This document shows, piece by piece, positions 24,854 to 33,175 of a stretch of 64,000 nucleotides of DNA. The notes under the pieces are model-generated. The model made no database searches. It was not told where the DNA came from and saw nothing but the letters and a program-made list of their open reading frames with translations. The translations under genes were made by a program, and so were the position numbers. The stretch spans positions 558,001 to 622,000 of the forward strand of contig JADJRJ010000028.1 in the NCBI GenBank assembly GCA_016712265.1, read 5' to 3'. The stretch's first letter is position 1, and every line of letters starts with the position of its first letter. The stretch is from Gemmatimonadota bacterium. Lineage in GTDB: Bacteria; Gemmatimonadota; Gemmatimonadetes; Gemmatimonadales; Gemmatimonadaceae.

Positions 24854-27508
24854 TCATCGCACGTCGAACGTGCCGCGCAGGTGGATGTCGCGTGACGACG
24901 AGCCCAGCATCACCTGGAAGGTCCCCGGCTCGACCACCCAGCGCCCGTTCACGTCGAGCATTTGGAGTTGCGAACGGTTCACGCGAAAGGTGACCTCGCG
25001 TGACTCGCCCGCGGCGAGCGCCACGCGCGTGAACCCGGCGAGCTGGGCCACCGGCCGTGATGTCGTCGCGAGGATGTCACGCAGGTAGAGCTGGACCACC
25101 TCCGTCCCCGCGCGGTCGCCGGCGTTGCGTACGACGCACCGGATCGTAACGTCGCCCGTCCGGGCCTCGGGTGGATCGACGCGCAGGTCCGTGTATGCAA
25201 ACGAGGTGTAGGACAACCCGAAGCCGAACGGAAAGAGCGGTTCTCCGGGCAGGTCGAGGTAACGATCGCCGCGGCCCGTGGGTCGGTGGTTGTAGCTGAG
25301 CGGCAGCTGTCCTTCTGCGAGGGGAAAGGTGATGGGCAGCCGGCCGGACGGGTTGATGTCGCCCCAGAGCAGCTCGGCCACCGCGTGTCCCCCTTCCTCA
25401 CCCGGGTACCACGCGTGGACGACGGCGGCGACCGAGTCGATCCACGACGACATGGTAATGGCACTTCCGCCGACCAGCACCACGACCGTGGGGGTGCCGG
25501 TGCCTGCGACGGCGCGGATCATCGCCTCCTGGTGGCCGGGGAGGGCCAACGAAGCACGATCGCGAAATTCGCCCTCCTCGATGCCTGCGACGACCACGGC
25601 CACCTGGCTGGTTCGTGCCGCCTCGACGGCGTGGTCGATCTCTCTCCGATAATCAGCACTTTCAGGCGCATCCCAGACCAGGCGGACCCGTCCGTTGCCG
25701 CGCATCTCGCGGAACTCCACGCGGACCGCGTGGCGCGTCCCAGGCAGGAGGGGGAGGGTGGCGAGGTGCGTCCCGGCGGACTCCTTGCGCCATCGATCGA
25801 GGCGCAGCGTGTCATCGACAAACACGCGATAGCCGTCGTTGCCCTCGATCCCGATGCGGCGCGCAGGTCCCGCGGGGAGCGTCACGGTGCCTTCCCAGCG
25901 AACGCCATACCAGTCGGCCGGCAGGCCGGGTCCGGGGCCGGAGAGGGTCCACGAGTAGTCGATCGTGGGATCTCGTCGCACAAACACCGGTGTGCCGGCA
26001 AGTGTTGGCGAGGCGAAGTACGAACCCGTCCACCCTGGGGCGCCAGCGCTGGCGACCGCGTCCACCGGAATGGTCGCGACGGCCGTCGACAGGCGCCCCG
26101 GTCCTGGCGCATACGTCACGATGGCGTCGCGACCCGCACGGCCCCGCACCCCGTCGAGGATGCTGGTTACCTGCGCGTTGCTCCCACTGTACCCGCCAAG
26201 TCGTGCCTCCGTCGCGTCGGTCCCGATCACGGCCACGCGGTTCACCCGCGCTGCCAGCGGGAGCGCACCCCGGTTCTGCAAGAGGACCAGGGATTGTCGC
26301 GCCGCCTCGCGCGCGAGCCCGCGATGCGCGGCGTGATCGTTCCAGTGGATCGCGCTGTCGACGTTGGCGTACGGGTGCTCGAACAAGCCCAGGGCAAACT
26401 TGACGCGGAGGACGCGGGCGACCGCCTCGTCCAGCACTGCCGTCGGGACGAGGCCGCGCCTGATGGCGGACAGGTATGGGGCCGCTTCGTGCACGCGGCC
26501 CTGGAAGACCACGTCGAGTCCGGCGCGAAAGGCGTGCGCGGCCGCATCGGCCGTGGATCCCTCGGTCATGTGCAGGACGGTCGGCCCGCTGGTGGCCGAC
26601 ATGTCGGAGACCACGAAGCCACCGAAGCCCCAGCCCTCCTTGAGGGTCGCGCGCAGGAGCGCACGATTCTGCGTCGCCGGCACGCCTGCAACAGAATTGT
26701 AGGCGGTCATCACCGACCGGGCGCCGCCCTCGGCGATCGCGGCGCGGAAGGGCGGGAAGAACTGCTCCTCCAGCATGCGGGCGTTGAGCTCGATGGGATA
26801 GCTGTCCCGCCCGCCGTCGCCGACGTTGGCCACGAAATGCTTGGGGGTCGCAACGACACCGGCCCCCTCGAGTGCCGACACGAAGGCCACCCCGAGGCGC
26901 GACGCCAGCCAGGGATCTTCCCCGTAGGTCTCTTCTGTTCGTCCCCACCGGACGTCGCTGGCGACATTCAGGACCGGGGACAACACGTCGCGGATCCCGC
27001 GACTCCGGCTCTCGCGGGCAATTGCGCTACCCACGCGGGAGACCAGGGCGGTGTCCCAGGTCGCGGCCAGGCCGATGGCCTGGGGAAAGACGGTCGCCTG
27101 GGGGGCCAGGAGACCGTGGAGCGCTTCCTCGAACATGAGCCCCGGGATGCCGAGCCGGGTGTCCTCGACCAGCGTGCGCTGCAGGGCGTTGAGCTGTTCG
27201 ACCTGGCGCCGCACCACGTCGGCTGGCGGGCCAGCGAGTCGCACCTGCAGCCCGAAGATCCCGTGCGCCAGCGATCCCGGCGCGTCAGTGGAGTCCCAGG
27301 GCGACATGAACAGCTGCCAGAACTTCTCCTCGAGCGTCATGCGCCCGAGCAGGTCGCGGACGCGGACGGGGATGGGTCGTCGCGCGTCGCGGTACGGAGC
27401 GGCCGCCGGTGGGCGGGCGGGCGCGGGTCGCGCTGGCGGTTGGCCGGCGGCGTGCGCTGGTCCAAGGAGGCACAGCGCCAGGAGACCGGCCCGGATGCGG
27501 GGCGTCAT
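24854..27508 (-). CDS. Secreted GH3 beta-glucosidase/xylosidase with an inserted PA14-like domain
   Basis: An 884-residue exported enzyme (signal peptide about 1-22). The GH3 barrel spans roughly 45-360, with 'KHFVAN' (223-228) and the nucleophile region 'GFVVSDM' giving Asp302. Most GH3 enzymes have SDW here. The alpha/beta sandwich follows, and a PA14-like domain is inserted at about 480-620 ('GWTGSYFASPTLAGTP', 'NDGYRVFVDDTLRLD'). 'EGEFRDRASLALPGHQ' provides the usual acid/base glutamates, and a C-terminal fibronectin-III-like domain ends the protein. GH3 enzymes with this layout remove terminal glucose, xylose or arabinose residues. It lies 13 bases downstream of the GH127 gene on the same strand, so it is almost certainly co-transcribed for arabinose/xylose-rich glycans. 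Confidence 0.9.
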   Translation of the reverse strand: MTPRIRAGLLALCLLGPAHAAGQPPARPAPARPPAAAPYRDARRPIPVRVRDLLGRMTLEEKFWQLFMSPWDSTDAPGSLAHGIFGLQVRLAGPPADVVRRQVEQLNALQRTLVEDTRLGIPGLMFEEALHGLLAPQATVFPQAIGLAATWDTALVSRVGSAIARESRSRGIRDVLSPVLNVASDVRWGRTEETYGEDPWLASRLGVAFVSALEGAGVVATPKHFVANVGDGGRDSYPIELNARMLEEQFFPPFRAAIAEGGARSVMTAYNSVAGVPATQNRALLRATLKEGWGFGGFVVSDMSATSGPTVLHMTEGSTADAAAHAFRAGLDVVFQGRVHEAAPYLSAIRRGLVPTAVLDEAVARVLRVKFALGLFEHPYANVDSAIHWNDHAAHRGLAREAARQSLVLLQNRGALPLAARVNRVAVIGTDATEARLGGYSGSNAQVTSILDGVRGRAGRDAIVTYAPGPGRLSTAVATIPVDAVASAGAPGWTGSYFASPTLAGTPVFVRRDPTIDYSWTLSGPGPGLPADWYGVRWEGTVTLPAGPARRIGIEGNDGYRVFVDDTLRLDRWRKESAGTHLATLPLLPGTRHAVRVEFREMRGNGRVRLVWDAPESADYRREIDHAVEAARTSQVAVVVAGIEEGEFRDRASLALPGHQEAMIRAVAGTGTPTVVVLVGGSAITMSSWIDSVAAVVHAWYPGEEGGHAVAELLWGDINPSGRLPITFPLAEGQLPLSYNHRPTGRGDRYLDLPGEPLFPFGFGLSYTSFAYTDLRVDPPEARTGDVTIRCVVRNAGDRAGTEVVQLYLRDILATTSRPVAQLAGFTRVALAAGESREVTFRVNRSQLQMLDVNGRWVVEPGTFQVMLGSSSRDIHLRGTFDVR

Positions 27509-27521
27509 CGCGGTCGACCGC

Positions 27522-30041
27522 CTAACGCTTCACGCTCCGGATCTCGTACACCGGCGCGATGCGCCCGCTTGCGTTCGCCTGGAAGCGTACGGTCACGGTG
27601 CCCTTGCCCTGCGTCAGGCCCACCGGGATGTCATAGGTGACGCGGTGAAACCCCGAGGCCGCGTGGTTCGGCACATACGGCCCCACGCTGGTGCCGTCCA
27701 CGAGGATCTCGAACGGACCAAGCGGGGCGGGGAGGCCCGGCTCCACAAACATCGTGACGTCGAGTGACATCGCCGCATCGCGGGCAACTGGCAGGTCGTA
27801 CGAGAACCACCCCGGGCCGTTCCGCTGGGTGCGCCCCTCGTTCCGGGCGATCGCGCGGTCAGCCGGCTCGCTGCGATAGTTCGCGGCCCGTTCCGATTCC
27901 GGATTGCCGACGATCACGGTGCCGACCGTCATCGCATCGAGCCGGGACGAGGCCTCGCGGGCGGCACGCTGGGCGGCGAGGGAATCCCGGTACTGGTCGG
28001 GCGTCTGGAGGTCGAAGTACAGCGCGTACCGACGGCGGTGGGTGCGATAGAACGGGGTGAGCGACACGTCCGGTGCCGGGGCGTCGTCATCCGAGCGACG
28101 GGCGATCCCACGGACGAGGAAGTTGCCGGGCGTTTCCGTGGACACGACCAGGTCGCTTACCTCGCGCGTCGCGGCCACCAGGACCGGCGCAGGCAGGCGC
28201 GGTGTTGTCTGTGCGTTCTCGTCGGTGCGAGTGATGCGCGGTCCCATGTCACCCGCGAGGGCCAGCGGGCCCCAGAGGATCGCCGTGACGCTCGGATCGT
28301 CCGGCGTGGGCTCCAGGTGAAGCGCCTTGGGCACCCGGAGGGTGACCGTATCTCCCGTCCGCCAGGTGCGCGTGATCGTGACGTAGGTGCTCACCGGGGC
28401 GGTGGCTTCATTGCCGGGCCCGCCGGCGCGGCCCCCCGCCACGGGGTCGCTGAGGGTGGCGAGGGCCGGCTGCGCGAGCACCGTCCCGTTCAGCTGGACC
28501 TGGAAGTCGTCGCCGGCCCAATGTGGGCGCCGCACCTTGAGCGTAAAGGTGCGCGGCGCCGGGATCGTGACGCGGATCGTGGCAGCATCGCCATCCGGGA
28601 AGTTGGTCTCGAGGGCCAGGACGGCCCTGCCCACCGTGGTCCGGGCGACGGACGGGACAAATAGGTTGAGCCAGACAGTGTCGCTGGACTCGTACCACAC
28701 GCCGTCGCCATGCAGCGCGTGGCTCTCCATGCCAGAGCCCACGCAACAGGTGAAGTCGCGCTGCATATCCTGGTACTCCTGCTGCTCGCTCCGGCCCACG
28801 GGCACCATGTACGAGGTGCGCCCATCAGTGGGATCGATCGACGCCAGGATGTGGTTGAACAGGGCGCGCTCATGAAAGTCCGCGTACGCCGCATCCGGGC
28901 GCAGGGAGAAGAGCCGACGCGTCAGCTTGAGCATGTTGTACACGTTGCACGTCTCCGCCGCGCGTCCATCGACCCGGGGGGCCAGCACATCCGGTGGACC
29001 CCAGTATTCATTCAGGCCATGCCCGCCGCTGGCATAGCTGTGGTGCCGCACGACGCGATCCCAGAAGAACGACGCCGCCACGATATCCTCCATCTCCCCG
29101 GTATAGGCGTACCGCGACGCCGACCCGATGAGCTTGGGAATCTGGCAGTTGCCGTGCTTGCCCGAGAGGTTGTCCTGGTGCCGCTTGAGGGGCTGCGTGA
29201 TCGCGTGATGTTCAAAGCGGTTGGAGAGACGCAGCCAGCGCGCGTCGCCCGTGTCTGCGTAGAGGTCCGCAAACACCTCGCTCATCCCGCCGAACTCCGT
29301 GAGGAGCATCTGCTGGACCTGGGCGTCGGTGAGCGGGGCGATCACCCCCTCCGCCCACGCGGCGAAGCCGATCTCGACGCGCAGCGCCAGCGCACTCCCG
29401 GCATGGCGGTACGCGTCCCGCAGCCCGGCATAGGTCTTGTGGAGCGTGTACCACGGGGACCAGAGACCGTTGAGGTCAAACCCCCCGGACTTGATCTCGC
29501 CGCGTGAGACCCTGGCAAATGCCTCGCGCAGCCCCTCGAGTGCGCCGACATATCCGTCGCCGTTCTTGCGCTGGACGACATCCAGTTCCCTCACGAGGTA
29601 GTCAGCGCGCTGCTTGAACCGCGCGTCGCCGGTCGCGCGGTACATGAGCGACACCCCGGACAGGTGATGGCCGGCGATGTGGCCCGTGAGGTTGCGTCCA
29701 CCGCCGTCCCAGCCCGTGTACCCTTCAGCTTTTGGCGGCAGTCCCGCCTGCTGCCGGTAGAAGGCGAGCATCCGGTCCGGGTCCAGGGCCAGGAGGTACT
29801 CCGCGGTGACATCCTGCGTGCGCTTGAGTGGCCCGCCGGTGAGCTTGACCCGATCGAGCGGGATGGGGTGCGCCCTCGTCAGTCGCTTCTCAACTTCTCG
29901 CGGGGCCGTTGTAGCAGGCGCTGCGGTTGAATCCACGTCCCGCGTGCCCGCCGTCGCTGCCTCCGGCGAGAGGACACCCACGGCGAGGGCGGCGGTGGTG
30001 GACGCGGAGGTCCTGAGAAAGTCGCGACGGGCGGTATCCAT
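27522..30041 (-). CDS. Tat-exported GH127-like (DUF1680) beta-L-arabinofuranosidase
   Basis: An 839-residue protein. The N terminus carries a twin-arginine signal (ARRDFLRTSASTTAALAVG). The catalytic (alpha/alpha)6 barrel matches DUF1680: 'GYTGWDGGGRNLTGHIAGHH', 'GFDLNGLWSPWYTLHK', 'AETCNVYNMLKLTRRLF' and 'RDFTCCVGSGMESHAL'. In GH127 enzymes one Glu and three Cys bind zinc; here Glu363, Cys365, Cys432 and Cys433 occupy those places, one cysteine being the nucleophile. A beta-sandwich and a carbohydrate-binding-like C terminus follow. The ATG at 30041 is chosen for the Tat signal. It would release L-arabinose for the importer and araBD genes nearby. Its TAG stop lies inside a CGTTAGGC copy. 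Confidence 0.88.
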   Translation of the reverse strand: MDTARRDFLRTSASTTAALAVGVLSPEAATAGTRDVDSTAAPATTAPREVEKRLTRAHPIPLDRVKLTGGPLKRTQDVTAEYLLALDPDRMLAFYRQQAGLPPKAEGYTGWDGGGRNLTGHIAGHHLSGVSLMYRATGDARFKQRADYLVRELDVVQRKNGDGYVGALEGLREAFARVSRGEIKSGGFDLNGLWSPWYTLHKTYAGLRDAYRHAGSALALRVEIGFAAWAEGVIAPLTDAQVQQMLLTEFGGMSEVFADLYADTGDARWLRLSNRFEHHAITQPLKRHQDNLSGKHGNCQIPKLIGSASRYAYTGEMEDIVAASFFWDRVVRHHSYASGGHGLNEYWGPPDVLAPRVDGRAAETCNVYNMLKLTRRLFSLRPDAAYADFHERALFNHILASIDPTDGRTSYMVPVGRSEQQEYQDMQRDFTCCVGSGMESHALHGDGVWYESSDTVWLNLFVPSVARTTVGRAVLALETNFPDGDAATIRVTIPAPRTFTLKVRRPHWAGDDFQVQLNGTVLAQPALATLSDPVAGGRAGGPGNEATAPVSTYVTITRTWRTGDTVTLRVPKALHLEPTPDDPSVTAILWGPLALAGDMGPRITRTDENAQTTPRLPAPVLVAATREVSDLVVSTETPGNFLVRGIARRSDDDAPAPDVSLTPFYRTHRRRYALYFDLQTPDQYRDSLAAQRAAREASSRLDAMTVGTVIVGNPESERAANYRSEPADRAIARNEGRTQRNGPGWFSYDLPVARDAAMSLDVTMFVEPGLPAPLGPFEILVDGTSVGPYVPNHAASGFHRVTYDIPVGLTQGKGTVTVRFQANASGRIAPVYEIRSVKR

Positions 30042-30118
30042 GAGGCGGCTGCGGGTTGGCCGGACCCCGCCAAGATCCCGCCGGATCCCGCTGTTCGGCA
30101 AGGCGACCCGTGCCGCGC

Positions 30119-31108
30119 CTAGCGCACGTCCACCTTCCGCAACCAGTCGCGCACCTGGCGGACGGTCTCGGCCGGATTGTCGATCGTGGTCATGTGCCCG
30201 GCGCCGGGGATCAGCATGAACTCCGAGCCCTTCACCAGGCTCGCATAGTATCGCGTGGTGTTCGGCGTGGCCTCGTCGAACTCCCCGGCGGTGAACAGGG
30301 TGGGCACCGTGATCTCACCCAGGCGCGGCGTGGCATCGAACGACTTGAGGTTGCCCGTCGCCTTGAACTCACTGGGCCCCCACATCTGCATGTAGATGCT
30401 CATGTTGGTCTGGCTGAGCACGGCGCCGAGCGCGGAGTCCATCGGCGTGCGGTTCAGGTACTGCGCACTGTACGCGGCCACCGCCTGCTGGTAGGCGGGG
30501 GCCTGGTAGTCGCCCGACGCGTTTGCCTGGGCCACGGCCCGCTGGATGGTGTCGGGGAGGAGGCGCACGAGCGAATCGGCATCGTGGGTCCATCGCGCCG
30601 CGCTCAGGCAGGGGCTGGCGAAGATCACCCCGCGCACGCCACCCGGCTTTCCCTCCATGTACGACGCGGCGAGCATGGTGCCCCAGGAATGTCCATAGAG
30701 GTAGACCTCGCCCAGGCCTAACGAGTCGCGCAGCGCCTGCAGCTCGCGCCCGAAACGCTCGGTGTGCCAGAGGGCCGTGTCGGCCGGATGGTCCGAACGT
30801 CCCGTGCCCAGCTGGTCGTAGATGTAGACGGGGCGATCATCGGCAAGGGCCAACAAGGGGCGCAGGTAGTCGCTCGGCACGCCGGGGCCGCCGTGCAGGA
30901 GGATGATTGGCGTCCCGCTGCCGCCGCCCTTCATCTCGTACCAGACGCGTCCGCCGGGGACGGCGACGAAGCCCTGGCCTTCAGTGGCGGGCGTCGCCGG
31001 CCCACGTTCACGTGTCGAGCAGGCGAGCACCATGGCAGCCATGGACGCCACGGACGCCATGGACAGCGCGCGAACGAGCTCGGACCACCGTTTCGGGATA
31101 CGCGACAT
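30119..31108 (-). CDS. Prolyl aminopeptidase-like alpha/beta-hydrolase lipoprotein
   Basis: A 329-residue protein with a lipoprotein signal (MVLAC, Cys30) followed by an alpha/beta-hydrolase domain. 'LHGGPGVPSDYL' is the oxyanion region typical of proline iminopeptidases. 'YGHSWGTMLA' gives the nucleophile Ser141. 'FTAGEFDEATP' and 'IPGAGHMTTIDNP' supply the acid and histidine of the triad. Members (family S33) cleave N-terminal proline from peptides. The lipobox suggests action at the envelope, consistent with the many exported peptidases in the window. The product ends 77 bases before the GH127 gene, so the pair could be one unit, with this gene upstream. Confidence 0.85.
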   Translation of the reverse strand: MSRIPKRWSELVRALSMASVASMAAMVLACSTRERGPATPATEGQGFVAVPGGRVWYEMKGGGSGTPIILLHGGPGVPSDYLRPLLALADDRPVYIYDQLGTGRSDHPADTALWHTERFGRELQALRDSLGLGEVYLYGHSWGTMLAASYMEGKPGGVRGVIFASPCLSAARWTHDADSLVRLLPDTIQRAVAQANASGDYQAPAYQQAVAAYSAQYLNRTPMDSALGAVLSQTNMSIYMQMWGPSEFKATGNLKSFDATPRLGEITVPTLFTAGEFDEATPNTTRYYASLVKGSEFMLIPGAGHMTTIDNPAETVRQVRDWLRKVDVR

Positions 31109-31218
31109 GCGATGAGGGGCAAGGGACGACCCAAGTTGGCCCTCCCCGGTCCCGGGGCAAGGGCACGGCGGGCCTCGGTGCCGCTGGCGCGGTGCGCAGG
31201 AGGTCCGCAGCTTGCGGC

Positions 31219-31779
31219 ATGCCCATACTCTCCCTCTTCGCGCGCCCCGCGGGCCGCGCCCTGGTCACGGCGACGCTCCTCTCGACAGGCATTTCACGGT
31301 TGGACGCCCAGGCCCCGGGCTTCGAGGTCCTCGGTTACCGCATGACCGTACCCTCGACCTGGGAGTCGCGAACGCCCTCGTCGTCCATGCGAGTCGCGGA
31401 GTTCGTGCTTCCGTCGGAAGGAGGCGAACGCGCGGAGGTCGTGGTCTACTTCTTTGGGGCGGGGCAGGGTGGCTCCCCCGAAGCCAACATCGAGCGGTGG
31501 CGGAGCCAGTTCAGTGCCCCGGCTGGTGCGTCCGTATACGAGGCGATCACGACCCTCGCCGACGCGCCCTTCCCGACGACAGTGGCCGAGTGGCGGGGGT
31601 CGTATGCGCGCGGTGTCGGGACCGGGCCGGAGTCGGGCGCGGCGCGTCCCAACCACACCCTGGTGTCGGTCATCGTCCAGGCGCCGCGCGGTTCGATCTT
31701 CGTCCAGTTGTTTGGCCCGTCGCCGCGCGTGTCCGTCGCGCGGGACGAACTCCTGCAGGCGATCCGCGGCCTGAAGTAG
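31219..31779 (+). CDS. Small secreted protein of unknown function
   Basis: A 186-residue protein with a signal peptide (RALVTATLLSTGISRLDAQ) and a body of alternating beta strands: 'GYRMTVPSTWESRTPSSSMR', 'EVVVYFFGAGQGGSPEANIERW' in two parts, 'SVIVQAPRGSIFVQLFGP', then a short C-terminal helix. The middle resembles the PsbP/Mog1-like fold of many small lipoproteins ('ANIERWRSQF'), but I cannot name a family. It is divergent from the prolyl aminopeptidase gene and convergent with the P450 gene. Its TAG stop is one base away from the P450 gene's stop. Confidence 0.65.
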   Translation: MPILSLFARPAGRALVTATLLSTGISRLDAQAPGFEVLGYRMTVPSTWESRTPSSSMRVAEFVLPSEGGERAEVVVYFFGAGQGGSPEANIERWRSQFSAPAGASVYEAITTLADAPFPTTVAEWRGSYARGVGTGPESGAARPNHTLVSVIVQAPRGSIFVQLFGPSPRVSVARDELLQAIRGLK

Positions 31780-31780
31780 C

Positions 31781-33136
31781 CTAACGAGCGGCCGGGATCC
31801 CCCGACGGTGCAGGCGGAGCGGGATCCCGCCGCGCGGGCGCAGGGTGATGGTCGCCTGCGTCCGGACGTGGGCGCCGGGGGGCAGGCTCATGCGCCAGTC
31901 CCGGGCGATCGTCGCGAGGACGAGGACGCCCTCCATCCAGGCGAAGTGTTCCCCGATGCACATGCGGGCCCCGCCGCCGAACGGGAAGTAGGCAAACTTC
32001 GGCCGCTCGGGATCGGGGGAGCGCCAGCGCTCCGGGTCGAACCGGTGCGGGTCCGGCCACCAGCGCGGATCGCGGTGCACCACCCACTGGGACAGCACCA
32101 CCAGCGCGTCCGCCGGGATCGGGAAGCCGCCGATCTCGCACGGCCCCAGCGACCGGCGGGCGACGGCCCACGCCGGCGGATACAGCCGCATCGACTCGGC
32201 GAATACCATCCGCGTGTAGGGCAGGGCCGGGACATCGTCGGCGGTGAGCGGCCTCGTCCCTAACGCGGCCGCCTCGGCGGCCACGGCGTCCGCCACCTCG
32301 GGGTGTTGCGCCAGCAGGTACCAGCTCCAGGCGAGGGCGTTGGCCGTGGTTTCGTGCCCGGCGAGGAAGAAGGTGAGGGCCTCATCCTTCACCTGCTGGT
32401 CCGTCATCCCCGACCCGTCGCCCTCGGTGTCCCGGACGCGCAGCAGCAGCGAGAGGAGGTCGGCCTGGTCTCCCGGGTTGGCCCGCCGTTCGGCAATGAG
32501 GCGGTCGACCGAGGCCAGCAGGCGCTCGGTGCTCCGCCAGAAACGTCGCGAGCTGGGGAGCGGAAGGCGCAACAGCGTGTCGCCGAACGGGAGGAAGAAC
32601 GTTCGCATGAACGTCGTGAATGTCTCGTCGAGCGCGGTGGCAATGTCATCGGACTCGTGCTCGACCTCGGAACCGAACAGCGTGCTCCCGGCGATGGCCA
32701 GGGTGAGGGCGGACATCTCGGTGTGCATGTCGAGCTGCTGGCCATCCGCCCAACGACTGATGCGACGTGCGGTTAGTGCGACCATCGACTCGCCGTACCG
32801 GTTAATGTGCTGCCGGTGGAACTCCGGCTGGATCATGCGCCGTTGCCGGCGGTGCACGTCGCCTTCGGCGGTGAGCAGGCCGTCGCCGAGGAGGAGTTTC
32901 GCGCGCTCGAGGGCACGTCCCTTCTTGAAGTTCCGCTGGTTGGTGACGAGGACGTCGCGGATGAGTTCCGGGTGGCTGACGAGGTAGGTCACCTCGCGTC
33001 CGCGGGTCCTGATGTGCACCACATCTCCCGCGCGTGCGACGTCCGTCAGGTGCGCGAGTGGATCGCGCAGCAAGCGCACGAGCAGCTGGCCCGGATACGC
33101 CGGGCGCCAGCGTGGTAGCGACGATGCGGTGGTCAT
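31781..33136 (-). CDS. Cytochrome P450
   Basis: A 451-residue soluble monooxygenase. The I-helix oxygen-binding motif is AGHET (259-263). The K-helix ExxR is ESMR (314-317). The heme loop is FGGGARMCIGEHFA, with Cys393 as the thiolate ligand. There is no membrane anchor. The overall pattern, including 'DVHRRQRRMIQPEFHRQHI', is that of the CYP4/CYP102-like bacterial group that often hydroxylates fatty acids or alkanes, but the substrate is not fixed by sequence. No ferredoxin or reductase gene is nearby, so it must use general electron carriers. The TAG stop lies inside a CGTTAGGC copy (31779-31786). Confidence 0.93.
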   Translation of the reverse strand: MTTASSLPRWRPAYPGQLLVRLLRDPLAHLTDVARAGDVVHIRTRGREVTYLVSHPELIRDVLVTNQRNFKKGRALERAKLLLGDGLLTAEGDVHRRQRRMIQPEFHRQHINRYGESMVALTARRISRWADGQQLDMHTEMSALTLAIAGSTLFGSEVEHESDDIATALDETFTTFMRTFFLPFGDTLLRLPLPSSRRFWRSTERLLASVDRLIAERRANPGDQADLLSLLLRVRDTEGDGSGMTDQQVKDEALTFFLAGHETTANALAWSWYLLAQHPEVADAVAAEAAALGTRPLTADDVPALPYTRMVFAESMRLYPPAWAVARRSLGPCEIGGFPIPADALVVLSQWVVHRDPRWWPDPHRFDPERWRSPDPERPKFAYFPFGGGARMCIGEHFAWMEGVLVLATIARDWRMSLPPGAHVRTQATITLRPRGGIPLRLHRRGIPAAR

Positions 33137-33147
33137 GTGGGTGGAAG

Positions 33148-33175
33148 GTCTGCCGTCTGCCGTCCGCCGTCTACG
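33148..33175. repeat. Imperfect 7-bp tandem repeat (GTCTGCC-type)
   Basis: Four units of a heptamer related to GTCTGCC occupy 33148-33175, and a partial fifth (GTCTGG) follows. The array fills the 34-bp gap between the esterase stop and the P450 start and runs a few bases into the esterase stop codon. Confidence 0.7.

Noticed and set aside
25286..27640. A 784-codon plus-strand frame opposite the GH3 gene
   Set aside because: The GH3 gene on the other strand has all family blocks; this frame has none.
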